Notes: a model not told the origin generated them from the letters alone. A stretch of DNA of 64,000 bases from VXNE01 sp963668365 (GCA_963668365.1 OY764266.1:558001-622000); one strand, 5' to 3'. Numbered from the stretch's first letter, positions 25,993 through 35,347 are shown. Numbers and translations: made by a program.

Positions 25993-26613
25993 ATGGCGGC
26001 GGTCGAAACCGGCCCGGAAGAAACGCGTGTCCGCGACATCGTGGCATCCCGCGTCAACCATATCGGCGGGACCATCGCCGCGCTGTCGGATATCGTCCGG
26101 ACCTTCGGCCACATCGAACGGCGGCACATGGAGATCGTCGCGGATGTCTTCAATCTGACCGTCGCCGAAATTCGCGGCATCGTCAGCTTCTATTCTGATC
26201 TGCGCACGGAGCCCGCCGGCAAGAGACACATCCGTATCTGCCAGGCGGAAGCGTGCCAGTCGGTCGGCGGACGGGAGCTGACCGCCGCCACCGCGTCCCG
26301 GCTGGGCATCGGCATGGGCGAAACCGCAACGGACGGCAGCGTCAGCCTGGAGGCGGTGTACTGCCTCGGACTCTGCGCGTCGGGACCCAGCGCCACCGTG
26401 GACGGTCGCGCAGTTCCCTTCGCCACGGTGGAGGCGTTGACTGGGAGCCTTCAGCCGGGGAGCGCGAGGGGTGTCCCCTCGCAGGAAGAGAGCCTTCAGC
26501 CGGGGAGCGCGAGGGGTGTCCCCTCGCATGAGAACAGCCTTCAGCCCCGGGAGCGCGAGGGTGTCCCTCGCAAGAGAAGGAGCGCGAGGGGGCACCCCTC
26601 GCATGACAAATGA
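25993..26613 (+). CDS. fdsG: NAD-dependent formate dehydrogenase gamma subunit
   Basis: A 206-residue NuoE-like subunit with a thioredoxin-fold [2Fe-2S] site (cysteines in CQAEACQSVGG and YCLGLCASG). It passes electrons between the catalytic and diaphorase subunits of soluble formate dehydrogenase. The recognisable domain ends near residue 152; the last ~54 residues (SLQPGSARGVPSQEE and two similar copies) are encoded by a run of palindromic repeats, an unusual extension. ATG at 25993 has a weak ribosome site. The near-palindrome GGTCACGTAACC at 25942-25953 may be a regulator site. It overlaps fdsB by four bases. Confidence 0.9.
   Translation: MAAVETGPEETRVRDIVASRVNHIGGTIAALSDIVRTFGHIERRHMEIVADVFNLTVAEIRGIVSFYSDLRTEPAGKRHIRICQAEACQSVGGRELTAATASRLGIGMGETATDGSVSLEAVYCLGLCASGPSATVDGRAVPFATVEALTGSLQPGSARGVPSQEESLQPGSARGVPSHENSLQPREREGVPRKRRSARGHPSHDK
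26445..26605 (+). repeat. Run of four REP-like palindromic repeat units
   Basis: Units of about 43 bases start near 26445, 26490 and 26534, with a partial one at 26577. Each has AGCCTTCAGCCGGGGAGC and then the hairpin GCGAGGGGTGTCCCCTCGC (third unit slightly degraded). The run lies inside the 3' coding end of fdsG. Single related units occur at 55000-55040 (inverted) and, more weakly, at 47538-47555, so this is a dispersed palindromic family. Confidence 0.85.
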
Positions 26614-28010
26614 GTGTGGCCAAGGTGCCGCGCGAGACGCTGGCCGTCGCCCTCGGGGCGGACGAACTCGCGGCCGGACTCGCGCGGGCGGGACACGAAG
26701 TCGTGCGCACGGGATCCTACGGCCTCTGCTGGGCGGAGCCCATGATCGAGATCGACGGCATCGCATACGGCCCCGTCACCGATCTCGCCGACCTCGAGTC
26801 CATCCGACTCGGTCCCGTTGAAGCGATACCTGAGCTTGCCCGGCAGGAACGCAGGGTGTTCGACCGGTGCGGCCGGGTGGATCCCTTCGACTACGACCCG
26901 GCCTGGCTGCGGTCCCAGCTCGATTGCGATCCCCTCGAGATCATCGACGAGATCGAAGCCAGCGGCCTGCGCGGCAGGGGCGGCGCTGGGTTCCCGGCGC
27001 ACATCAAGTGGCGCACGGTGCATGACACGCCCGCGGACGAGAAATACGTGGTGGTCAACGCCGACGAAGGCGATTCCGGCACTTTTGCGGACCGGCTCAT
27101 CATGGAAGGCGACCCGTTCCGCCTGATCGAAGGCATGCTGCTCGCGGGACGGGCCGTTGGCGCGGGCAAGGGCATTGTCTATTTGCGTTCCGAGTATCCG
27201 TTGGCGGCCGAAATCTTCGCCCGCGCCATGGAAGCGGCGAGGGATATGGGTCTGCTTGAGACCTTCGACATCGAACTGTTCGTTGGCGCAGGCGCGTACA
27301 TCTGCGGCGAGGAGACGTCGCTGCTCGAGAGTCTGGAAGGCAAACGCGGCGAAATACGCGCGAAACCGCCGGTGCCCGCCGTGGCCGGACTGTTCGGCAA
27401 GCCGACGCTGGTGCACAACGTGATCACGCTTTGCGCGGTGTCGGACATCCTCGACAGGGGCGGCAGGGACTACGCGGCCCTGGGCGTCGGCGCTTCGACC
27501 GGGACCATGACGTTTCAACTCGCGGGCAATGTGAAAAAAGGCGCGCTGATCGAACTCCCCTTCGGCGTCTCCCTGCGCGCGCTCATCGAAGACTGGGGTG
27601 GCGGCACACGCTCGGGGCGTCCCCTCGGCGCGGTGCAGGTGGGCGGTCCGCTGGGCGCCTATCTCAAGGAAGAACAGCTCGACACCCCGATGACCTACGA
27701 AGCGCTCGCGACCATCGGCGCCGGGGTCGGTCACGGGGGGATCGTGGTGTTCGACGACACCGTGGACCTGGTGCGCCAGGCGCACTACGCGTTCGCGTTC
27801 TGCGCGCACGAATCCTGCGGCAAATGCACGCCGTGCCGGATCGGTGCGGTGCGGGGCAGGGAGACCGTGGAGGAGCTGATGGCGTCCGCCCAAGGCGACG
27901 ATGAATTGGCTATCATCCGGGATCTTTGCGACGTGATGGAGCAAGCGAGCCTGTGCCAGATGGGCGGCATGACGCCCATTCCGGTGCGCAGCGCGCTTGG
28001 GTTGAAATGA
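26610..28010 (+). CDS. fdsB: NAD-dependent formate dehydrogenase beta (diaphorase) subunit
   Basis: A 466-residue NuoF-like protein that transfers electrons from formate oxidation to NAD+. The FMN/NAD-binding domain has GLRGRGGAGFPAHIKW and NADEGDSGTF, the SLBB region follows, and the [4Fe-4S] motif ESCGKCTPCRIG lies near residue 405. The N-terminal ~80 residues form a thioredoxin-like domain, as in other FdsB proteins. ATG overlaps the fdsG stop (ATGA), and the fdsA ATG overlaps this stop in the same way. Confidence 0.93.
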   Translation: MSVAKVPRETLAVALGADELAAGLARAGHEVVRTGSYGLCWAEPMIEIDGIAYGPVTDLADLESIRLGPVEAIPELARQERRVFDRCGRVDPFDYDPAWLRSQLDCDPLEIIDEIEASGLRGRGGAGFPAHIKWRTVHDTPADEKYVVVNADEGDSGTFADRLIMEGDPFRLIEGMLLAGRAVGAGKGIVYLRSEYPLAAEIFARAMEAARDMGLLETFDIELFVGAGAYICGEETSLLESLEGKRGEIRAKPPVPAVAGLFGKPTLVHNVITLCAVSDILDRGGRDYAALGVGASTGTMTFQLAGNVKKGALIELPFGVSLRALIEDWGGGTRSGRPLGAVQVGGPLGAYLKEEQLDTPMTYEALATIGAGVGHGGIVVFDDTVDLVRQAHYAFAFCAHESCGKCTPCRIGAVRGRETVEELMASAQGDDELAIIRDLCDVMEQASLCQMGGMTPIPVRSALGLK

Positions 28011-30841
28011 GGAACGGCGACCTCGATTTCGGTACACCGGCGGTTCCGGGCGAGGAGCGCGCCGGGCGGGTGTCGCTGACGGTGGACGGCCACATGGTGA
28101 CCGTCCCCGAGGGCACGTCCATCATGCGCGCTGCCGCCGAGGCCGGCATCCCCGTTCCCAAACTGTGCGCCACGGACAGTCTGCGGGCATTCGGCTCCTG
28201 CCGGTTGTGCCTGGTCGAAATCGAAGGCCGTCGCGGCCTCCACGCCTCCTGCACCGAACCCGTGACCGAGGGCATAGCGGTGCAGACGCAGAACGAGCAC
28301 ATCGCGGACATTCGCCGGGGCGTGATGGAACTGTACATTTCCGACCATCCGCTCGACTGCCTCACCTGTTCCGCGAACGGCGACTGCGAGTTGCAGGACA
28401 TGGCGGGCGCCGTGGGTCTGCGCGAAGTTCGCTACCAGGACGGCGAGAGTCACCTGGACGCCGACGAGGACGCCTCGAATCCCTACTTCTCCTTCGACCC
28501 GTCCAAGTGCATCGTCTGCTCGCGCTGCGTGCGCGCCTGCGACGAGGTGCAGGGAACATTCGCCCTCACGATCGACGGCCGCGGGTTCGACGCGTCGGTC
28601 AAGACCGGCGCGGACGACTTCTTCTCGTCCGAATGCGTATCCTGCGGCGCCTGCGTGCAGGCGTGCCCCACGGCGACCCTGATGGAGAAATCCGTGATCG
28701 ACCACGGCGTGCCCGACCGCGTCGTCAAGACCACCTGCGCCTACTGCGGCGTCGGCTGTTCGTTCAAGGCGGAACTCAAGGGCGACCAGGTCGTGCGCAT
28801 GACGCCGGACAAGGACGGTTTCGCCAATCACGGCCATTCCTGCGTGAAGGGGCGTTTCGCGTGGGGCTACGCGAATCACCGTGAACGCATCCTCGAGCCC
28901 ATGATCCGCGACAGGATCGACGAGCCGTGGCGCGCGGTCTCTTGGGACGAGGCGATCGACCATGCGGCCCGGCGGCTCAAGGCCATCCAGGCGGAACACG
29001 GGACCGACTCCATCGGCGGCATCACCTCCTCGCGCTGCACCAACGAAGAGGTCTGGGTGGTCATGAAGATGATCCGGGCCGCGTTCGGCACCAACAACGT
29101 CGATACCTGCGCGCGCGTATGCCATTCGCCCACCGGCTACGGTCTGAAGCAGACCTTCGGCACCTCCGCGGGAACCCAGAACTTCGACTCCGTCGCCCAC
29201 TCCGACCTGATGATGGTGATCGGCGCCAACCCGACCGAGGGGCACCCGGTCTTCGCCTCCCAGATGAAGCGCCGTCTGCGCCAGGGGGCGAAGCTCATCG
29301 TCGCCGATCCCCGGCGCATCGATCTTGTCCGCTCACCGCACATCGAAGCCGATCATCACCTGCCGCTGCTGCCCGGCACGAATGTGCCGTTGATGAATGC
29401 CTTCGCGCATGTGGTCGTTACCGAGGACCTGGTCGACCACGACTTCGTCGGCGAACGGTGCGACCCGGCCTCGTTCGAGGAGTGGGTCGCCTTCGCCGCG
29501 CGCGAGGAGAACTCGCCGGAGCACGTCGCCCTCGATACCGGCGTTCCGGCGGAGGACCTTCGTGCTGCGGCACGGCTCTATGCCACTGCGGGCAACGCCG
29601 CCATCTACTACGGCCTCGGTGTCACCGAGCACAGCCAGGGTTCGACCATGGTCATGGCGATGGCGAACCTGGCGATGGCGACAGGCAACATCGGCCGGCC
29701 CGGCGTCGGCGTCAACCCGCTGCGCGGACAGAACAACGTGCAGGGCGCCTGCGACATGGGTTCGTTTCCGCACGAACTGTCGGGCAACCGGCCCATCGGC
29801 GACGACGCGCTGCGCGCGCAGTTCCAGAGTGCCTGGGGAGTCGAGATCGGCGAGGAGCCGGGGTTCCGCATTCCGAACATGCTGAATGCGGCCTGCGCCG
29901 GCGAGTTCAAGGCGATGTTCATCCAGGGCGAGGATCTCGCGCAGTCGGATCCGAATACCCAGCACGTGGAAGAGGCCCTCGCGGCCATGGAGTGCGTCAT
30001 CGTGCAGGACCTGTTCCTGAACGAGACCGCCAAGTTCGCCCACGTCTTCCTTCCCGGCACGTCGTTCCTCGAAAAGGACGGCACGTTCACGAACGCCGAG
30101 CGGCGCATCAACCGCGTGCGTCCCGTCATGGCGTCGAAGACCGGCATGGAGGAGTGGGAAGTGGCCCAGGCGCTGGCCAACGCGCTGGGATACCCGATGG
30201 AGTACGCGTCGGCCAGCGAGATCATGGACGAGGTCGCATCGTTGACGCCGACTTTCGCCAACGTCTCCTTCGAACTGCTGGACCGGGTCGGGAGCGTCCA
30301 GTGGCCGTGCACGGACGACGCGCCGGCAGGCACGCCGATCATGCACCGGGAAACGTTCGTGCGCGGCAAGGGCATGTTCGTCCTGACGGACTATCAGCCG
30401 ACCGAAGAACGGGCCAATCGCAAGTTCCCGCTGCTGCTGACGACGGGACGAGTCCTGACGCAATACAACGTCGGCGCGCAGACCCGTCGCACCGACAACG
30501 TCGACTGGCTGAACGAAGACGTGCTCGAGATCCACCCCGCGGATGCGGAACTCAGGGGCGTGCGCGAAGGCGACTGGGTGGCCGTGACGAGCCGCATGGG
30601 CGAGATATCGCTGCGCGCGACGGTGACCGAGCGCGTCGTGCCGGGCGTGGTCTACACGACTTTCCACCATCCGGACACCGGGACCAACGTGGTCACCACC
30701 GACCTGAGCGATTGGGCGACCAACTGTCCGGAGTACAAGGTGACCGCCGTGGAAGTGCGTCCTGCGAATCACCGCTCCTCCTGGCAGGAGACGTTTGACG
30801 TCCGGCTGACGGAACAGACCGACCTTCTGCCTCACACTTGA
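28007..30841 (+). CDS. fdsA: NAD-dependent formate dehydrogenase alpha (molybdenum catalytic) subunit
   Basis: A 944-residue cytoplasmic enzyme oxidising formate to CO2. It carries an N-terminal [2Fe-2S] domain (CATDSLRAFGSCRLC), a histidine-cysteine cluster (HPLDCLTCSANGDCELQ), two ferredoxin-type clusters (CIVCSRCVRAC, CVSCGACVQAC), the Mo-proximal [4Fe-4S] site CAYCGVGC, and a bis-MGD catalytic domain. The catalytic cysteine is in CARVCHSPTGYG: cysteine is encoded, not selenocysteine. Length and domain order match FdsA of Cupriavidus and Rhodobacter. Confidence 0.95.
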   Translation: MRNGDLDFGTPAVPGEERAGRVSLTVDGHMVTVPEGTSIMRAAAEAGIPVPKLCATDSLRAFGSCRLCLVEIEGRRGLHASCTEPVTEGIAVQTQNEHIADIRRGVMELYISDHPLDCLTCSANGDCELQDMAGAVGLREVRYQDGESHLDADEDASNPYFSFDPSKCIVCSRCVRACDEVQGTFALTIDGRGFDASVKTGADDFFSSECVSCGACVQACPTATLMEKSVIDHGVPDRVVKTTCAYCGVGCSFKAELKGDQVVRMTPDKDGFANHGHSCVKGRFAWGYANHRERILEPMIRDRIDEPWRAVSWDEAIDHAARRLKAIQAEHGTDSIGGITSSRCTNEEVWVVMKMIRAAFGTNNVDTCARVCHSPTGYGLKQTFGTSAGTQNFDSVAHSDLMMVIGANPTEGHPVFASQMKRRLRQGAKLIVADPRRIDLVRSPHIEADHHLPLLPGTNVPLMNAFAHVVVTEDLVDHDFVGERCDPASFEEWVAFAAREENSPEHVALDTGVPAEDLRAAARLYATAGNAAIYYGLGVTEHSQGSTMVMAMANLAMATGNIGRPGVGVNPLRGQNNVQGACDMGSFPHELSGNRPIGDDALRAQFQSAWGVEIGEEPGFRIPNMLNAACAGEFKAMFIQGEDLAQSDPNTQHVEEALAAMECVIVQDLFLNETAKFAHVFLPGTSFLEKDGTFTNAERRINRVRPVMASKTGMEEWEVAQALANALGYPMEYASASEIMDEVASLTPTFANVSFELLDRVGSVQWPCTDDAPAGTPIMHRETFVRGKGMFVLTDYQPTEERANRKFPLLLTTGRVLTQYNVGAQTRRTDNVDWLNEDVLEIHPADAELRGVREGDWVAVTSRMGEISLRATVTERVVPGVVYTTFHHPDTGTNVVTTDLSDWATNCPEYKVTAVEVRPANHRSSWQETFDVRLTEQTDLLPHT

Positions 30842-31707
30842 CCGCCGCTCGGAACATCCCCGCCAGAGGCACGCCCGCGGCGAACATGCGGGTAGACATC
30901 GAAGCGGTCTCGACCGACGGGACGCGCCGCGCCAGCGACACCGTCACCATTGAAGAGCCGCTGGAAATCCGCCTGTCCCACGAGACCGGCTCCGGACGCG
31001 TGGACCAGAGCATCTCCATCACCATGCGCACGCCGGGCAACGACGAGGAGCTCGCCGTGGGCTTCCTCGCCGGCGAGACGATCATCGCCGCCGCGAGAGA
31101 CGTGCGCCGGGTCGAGCATTGCGGACCGCCGAGCCCCGACAAGGGCATCCGCAACGTCATCCGCGTCGAACTGGCCGACCATGTGCGCGTGGACGCCGGC
31201 GGGCTGCTGCGGCACTTCTACACGACATCGAGCTGCGGCGTGTGCGGGAAGGCGTCTCTCGATGCCGTGCGCGTGCAGATCGAGGATCGGGAAGCCGGCA
31301 GTTTCCTCATCGCGGCGGATACGCTGAAGAAGCTTCCCGCCGCGCTGCACGAGCGGCAGACCGAATTCGCGCACACCGGCGGCCTGCACGCCGCAGGGAG
31401 TTTCGATGCGTCGGGCGCGCTGCTGCGCGTGCGGGAGGACGTGGGCCGGCACAATGCCCTGGACAAACTGGCGGGCTCCTACCTTGCGGAAGGCGGACTG
31501 GCCGGGTACGGCATTCTCCTTAGCGGCCGCGCCAGCTTCGAACTGATGCAGAAGGCCGCTGTCGCCGGCGCGCCTTTCGTCGCGTCCATCGGACCGCCCT
31601 CGTCTCTGGCGGTGGAGCTGGCGCAAGACCAGGGCATCACCCTGGCCGGCTTCCTCAAGGCCGACCGCTTCAACGTTTACACGGGCCGGCAACGCATCGC
31701 GGCGTGA
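30838..31707 (+). CDS. fdhD: Formate dehydrogenase accessory sulfurtransferase FdhD
   Basis: Delivers sulfur from a cysteine desulfurase to the molybdenum cofactor of formate dehydrogenase. The signature TSSCGVCGKASLD with its two catalytic cysteines is present, followed by EDVGRHNALDKL and SGRASFELMQKA. A TTG at 30838 overlapping the fdsA stop would give 289 residues; the ATG at 30886 (MRVDIEAVST) is an alternative. Its position inside the operon fits its role as maturation factor. The small FdsD subunit often found here is absent. Confidence 0.92.
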   Translation: MTAARNIPARGTPAANMRVDIEAVSTDGTRRASDTVTIEEPLEIRLSHETGSGRVDQSISITMRTPGNDEELAVGFLAGETIIAAARDVRRVEHCGPPSPDKGIRNVIRVELADHVRVDAGGLLRHFYTTSSCGVCGKASLDAVRVQIEDREAGSFLIAADTLKKLPAALHERQTEFAHTGGLHAAGSFDASGALLRVREDVGRHNALDKLAGSYLAEGGLAGYGILLSGRASFELMQKAAVAGAPFVASIGPPSSLAVELAQDQGITLAGFLKADRFNVYTGRQRIAA

Positions 31708-32297
31708 AGGCGGAGGACGTCACCGGCATCGTCTTCTGCGGCGGCAGCGGGCGGCGACTCGGCGGCGTGGAAAAACCGCTGATCGAAGTCGCGGGGCGTC
31801 CGCTTCTCGCATGGGTGCTGGAACGTCTTCACAAGCAGGTGGGCACCGTTGTGCTGAGCGGCGCGGATGATGCCGCGTATGCGCCGTTCGGTTGCGAGAT
31901 GGTGCCCGACCGCGCGCCGGGAGAAGGCCCCTTGAGCGGTCTTGCGACCGCCATCGACGTCGCGACGACGGACTGGATCTTCACCTGTCCCGGAGACTCG
32001 CCCCACCTGGCCGATAACCTGGTCGAGTTGCTGGCCGAGGATGCCCAGCGCGCGGGCGTGGCTGTCCCCCACGACGGCAACCGGCGCCAGAACCTGTTCC
32101 TGCTGCTGCGCCGCGACCGCGCCGAGTCGCTGGTCCGGTTCTTCGATCAGGGGGGCAGGGCGGCCCACCGCTGGCTCGACCGGAACGGCATCCGCGTCAC
32201 GGACCTTTCCGCCATCGCTGCGTCATTCTTCAACGTCAATACGCCGGACGATCTCGAAGCGTGGCGCCGGCGGGCGACGGGCGATCTTCGTGCCTGA
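31704..32297 (+). CDS. mobA: Molybdenum cofactor guanylyltransferase
   Basis: A 197-residue nucleotidyltransferase that attaches GMP to molybdopterin to form the guanine dinucleotide cofactor needed by FdsA. Visible motifs are the GTP-binding GIVFCGGSGRRLGGVEK, then PLSGLATAI, TCPGDSPHLADN and FFNVNTPDDL. The GTG start overlaps the fdhD stop. One cysteine in the G-loop (FCGG rather than LAGG) is unusual but not disabling. It is the last gene of the formate dehydrogenase operon. Confidence 0.88.
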   Translation: MKAEDVTGIVFCGGSGRRLGGVEKPLIEVAGRPLLAWVLERLHKQVGTVVLSGADDAAYAPFGCEMVPDRAPGEGPLSGLATAIDVATTDWIFTCPGDSPHLADNLVELLAEDAQRAGVAVPHDGNRRQNLFLLLRRDRAESLVRFFDQGGRAAHRWLDRNGIRVTDLSAIAASFFNVNTPDDLEAWRRRATGDLRA

Positions 32298-32335
32298 TGT
32301 GGCAATAGCTCACCAGGACGGCCATCTCTTGGTCT

Positions 32336-32367
32336 GACAAATCCGAACTTCGACTTCCCGATTTGTC
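32336..32367. other. Inverted repeat after the formate dehydrogenase operon
   Basis: GACAAATC (32336-32343) pairs perfectly with GATTTGTC (32360-32367) around a 16-base loop that itself contains the palindrome CGAACTTCG. It begins 38 bases after the mobA stop. Without a T-run it is not a standard intrinsic terminator, but it could stop transcription with Rho or protect mRNA ends. The remaining bases to 32556 show no gene. Confidence 0.45.
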
Positions 32368-32556
32368 GGAGTACGAATTCCCAAAAGACACTGCCGGATC
32401 GGTCCTTCGACTGGCGCGACTGCTGGCGTGGTCGCGGTAGCGCGTCACACGGGCAAGACGACGCTGCTGACCATTCGCCTCCGCTCCTTGTCTGGAGCGG
32501 GCGGCATCTCCGTCGGTGAGCAATGGCCTAGACTCGAAGGATGCTGCCGCTTCCCG

Positions 32557-33492
32557 CTACCGGCTGTAGTCAGCGTCGCCGGGCTTGGCCTTCGAGCCGT
32601 CGGTCCCGGCGATTGCCCGGTTCCTCGGCGCGGACGCGTATTCCCCGCGAAAATCGCCGAACGGTCCGTCGCGCCACTCCAGTGCGGATTTCAAACCGTC
32701 TTCCCGGACGCGGCGACCGAACTCTCCGGCGGCGGTGCGGTGCTTGGACATCGCTTCCACGTCCGTGCCGGACATCAGGCCGGTGCGGATGCCCATGATC
32801 TCGAATTGCCGGTTCACGGCGCGCTTGTTGTAGTTCAACTGGTCGTTGTCGATGTGGCCGAGGCGGCGCGCGAACCGGACGGTGAACTCTTCCAGCTCGT
32901 CCTTCGGCTTGGCATAGGTCGCCCAGCCGAAGTCCTCCATCTCTTCGCCGCTGTACCAGTCGCCGGTATAGGCGAACGCCCGCGCCTTGCCGGGCTTCAT
33001 GAACCAGGGCGCCCACATCATGTCCATGGTGCCCTGGGCGCGCACCGGCGGATAGCCGACGCGGGCGTCGTCGGCCACCATGCGCATGTCGCACATGGAA
33101 GCGAGTTCGGTGGCGCCCGCGAGACACCAGCCGTGCACCTGCGCGATGACCGGCTTCGCGAGTTCCCAGATCAGCCAGTGTCCCATCAGCGCATGCCGCG
33201 ACCAGTCGTAGTGCTGCGGGTGCGTGGAACCGGTGTCCGGCATGCCCGACCGGTCGCTCGTGTAGTCGCTCTGCTCATCCGGATTGGGCGTGAGGTCATA
33301 GCCGGCGGAAAAGGCGCGGCCGGCTCCCTTCAGGATGATGACGCCGATGGCGGGGTTCGCCTCGGCTTCGCGCATCGCATCGTACACCTCGCCGCGAAGG
33401 GCATGGCTCAAGGCGTTCAGCTTCTCCGGCCGGTTGAGCGTGATGAACGCCAGCCGGTCGTCGGTCTCGTAGATGATGTTGTTGTAGCTCAT
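32557..33492 (-). CDS. Enoyl-CoA hydratase/isomerase family protein
   Basis: A 311-residue crotonase-fold protein. The N-terminus MSYNNIIYETDDRLAFITLN and PEKLNALS are typical, the oxyanion-hole segment reads AGRAFSAGYDL, and HGWCLAGATELASMCDMRMV matches the second half of the active site. The catalytic acid position usual in hydratases (a glutamate after the GGG/GAG loop) reads GATELA, so activity is plausible. The long C-terminal tail exceeds the ~260-residue family norm. The substrate is unknown; it stands alone on this strand. Confidence 0.82.
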   Translation of the reverse strand: MSYNNIIYETDDRLAFITLNRPEKLNALSHALRGEVYDAMREAEANPAIGVIILKGAGRAFSAGYDLTPNPDEQSDYTSDRSGMPDTGSTHPQHYDWSRHALMGHWLIWELAKPVIAQVHGWCLAGATELASMCDMRMVADDARVGYPPVRAQGTMDMMWAPWFMKPGKARAFAYTGDWYSGEEMEDFGWATYAKPKDELEEFTVRFARRLGHIDNDQLNYNKRAVNRQFEIMGIRTGLMSGTDVEAMSKHRTAAGEFGRRVREDGLKSALEWRDGPFGDFRGEYASAPRNRAIAGTDGSKAKPGDADYSR

Positions 33493-33739
33493 GACTGTCC
33501 TTCCTTTTCTGGGCGCGTCTGGGCGCGGTTCGTGCGCGCCGAAATACTATCCGCCTGCGCCTGGGATGGAAATACGGGGGCACGTCCGGTCCAATGACAA
33601 AAATCCCATAAAACGAAGTGCGATTGCGCCATGCGCGACGACGAATCTCTTCCAAGCCAACTCGCGCTCGCGCTTGCGGGTAATACGGTAGACGGCGCGG
33701 GCACGTTGGCAAGGCAGGCGCTGCGCGGGTTGCGCGCGC

Positions 33740-33929
33740 ATATGTGAACAAGGTCGGGACCCTTGCCTTGGCGGAGGCGGCGCGAGAAACGAACACACCG
33801 TTCTTCGTTGTGGCCGAGAGCTTCAAGTGGGTTCCCCTGGCGGATCCGCCGGTGGTGGAATCCACGTTCGAGGCCGTCCCCAATGCCCTGGTGGGGGAAT
33901 TCCTGGCGGACAGCCTGTTCCGATCCTGA
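33740..33929 (+). pseudogene. C-terminal fragment of an eIF-2B / thioribose-phosphate isomerase family protein
   Basis: The frame reads VNKVGTLALAEAARETNTPF, then FVVAESFKWVPLADP and a stop at 33929. This is the well-conserved C-terminal end of the eIF-2B/MtnA-like fold (usual form: NKVGT, YVVAESFKF). Everything upstream of the NKVGT motif is missing. The ATG inside is probably not a true start. It lies within a decayed stretch; 33493-33739 shows no other gene. Confidence 0.7.
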
Positions 33930-34114
33930 TCAATCTTGCCGCGAGGCCGCAAGTCGAGTGGGCCAGTGCCACGACATCCGTCGTTTCGGGTGCGTCCTGC
34001 GGGATGTGCGATTGGGTTCAGCCGCCGTTCATGGAACCCCCAAGACGACTCCGTCGCTGTCGCCGACAACCTCGGAGGATTCTGGTCGACCGGCGCCGGG
34101 CGCAGCCTGGGCAA

Positions 34115-34400
34115 GCTCAATCCCATATGGCGACCACGACCGCGCCGTAGATCAAGCCCTTGACCCCGAGACCAGCGGCAGCGCCAGCCAGTCGGCTCCG
34201 AACCGAATGGCGATCAGCAGCACCAGGTGGACGGTTAGCAACGCGCCGGGCACGGACATCGCCATCTGGATCGCGGCGACGTCGGGCCCGATAACGAACG
34301 CAAGCGGAAGAGCAGCCGCGCCGCTGGCGAAAGCGGTCCAGAACAGGCGGCCGGTGGTCAGCCGCAAGCCTATCCACCCCGTCCGCGGCAGCAAGTTGCC
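34115..34400 (-). pseudogene. Remnant of a small membrane protein
   Basis: On the minus strand, WIGLRLTTGRLFWTAFASG, then PGALLTVHLVLLIAIRFGAD and WLALPLVSG form two hydrophobic segments. The frame must change after WLALPLVSG to continue into GVKGLIYGAVVVAIWD. It looks like the frame-shifted end of a membrane protein I cannot identify. The flanks 33930-34114 and 34401-34606 contain no supportable gene. Confidence 0.4.
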
Positions 34401-34606
34401 CCGGATCCCGTCCCGTGGCGAGCATCTACTGTCACGCCAACAGCGCGCTCCACCCGCCGAACGCCTTCACTGATCGCGTCTGCGCGACGTTGCGCGACAT
34501 CCCGAATGCGCATCTGGTGCGCTTCCGATCTCATGTCACGCCCGGGCGCTGCGAGGCGCTCGCGCGACCGGCTGCTGCGACCGTCCATTGCCAAGGTCAT
34601 GGCCCG

Positions 34607-35347
34607 TCAGGGAGCCAAGTGCTGGGTCGAACCAAGATTCCAGACCTCGCGCACCAGTTCCTCCCTTGCGGATCTTCGATGCCCCCCGCCCCCGCCCTCT
34701 TCGCACTCCTCCCGAAGCCGCCGCCAAAAGGACACGACCCGGAATGCCTTCACCGGTTCTCCCTTCCAGTCGAAATCTTTCTCGAAGGGTTCCTGATTGT
34801 CGGTGATCACCAATGCCGCGCGGACTGGAACGTCCGGCCTATTCAGCTTCCGCCGGACTCGCTGAGCGTTCGCCGCCGTCTGCCGCAATGCGTCCCGGAA
34901 CGGTCCTTTGTCCAGCCAGGCCGCCTTGGTTTCCACGACCCAAACGCCCGCGCCTGTCAGGACGACATGGTCCACGTTGCCGCCGACATCATCCAGTGCC
35001 TCCTTCACGTCGTGGGCGAACGCGCATCCGTGGCGCACAAGCGCGTGTTCGATGCAGTCGCCCACGCGCCTTTCCGCAGCAAGTCCCCGCCCCCAGGTGG
35101 CGACCGTGCGACGCATCATCAACCACGCCACGCCAAACGCCAGTCCCACCACGCCCAACAACACACCCAGCGTTGGCCGCCCCGGATGTGCTTGCATCAG
35201 CTTCCCAATGAGCGGGAACCCCGCAACCATGAGCCCCAACGCGAAACCCATCACGACTGCGGCCACAAACGCTATTCCGGCGATGCGACCCTGCATCTCG
35301 CCGAGCAGCCAGGCACCCGCCGCGTTCTTTCGTCCCTTATCCTGCAT
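34607..35347 (-). CDS. NERD-domain membrane protein (predicted nuclease)
   Basis: A 246-residue protein: two hydrophobic N-terminal segments (about residues 20-42 and 58-77), then a NERD domain with AERRVGDCIEHAL, VDHVVLTGAGVWVVETKA and a C-terminal variable part. NERD domains are predicted nuclease-related folds; the D and E-x-K residues expected for the core are visible in VDHVV and VVETKA. ATG at 35347 follows a GGAG nine bases upstream. It is flanked on both sides by decayed sequence. Confidence 0.75.
   Translation of the reverse strand: MQDKGRKNAAGAWLLGEMQGRIAGIAFVAAVVMGFALGLMVAGFPLIGKLMQAHPGRPTLGVLLGVVGLAFGVAWLMMRRTVATWGRGLAAERRVGDCIEHALVRHGCAFAHDVKEALDDVGGNVDHVVLTGAGVWVVETKAAWLDKGPFRDALRQTAANAQRVRRKLNRPDVPVRAALVITDNQEPFEKDFDWKGEPVKAFRVVSFWRRLREECEEGGGGGHRRSAREELVREVWNLGSTQHLAP

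Noticed and set aside
26445..26605. Four repeat units as a mini CRISPR array
   Set aside because: Units are contiguous palindromes without unique spacers and lie in a coding frame; they fit a REP-like family instead.
32428..32560. GKTTLL motif on the plus strand as a possible ATPase/MobB fragment
   Set aside because: The surrounding residues do not fit a P-loop fold or MobB, and the frame mostly overlaps the antisense crotonase gene.
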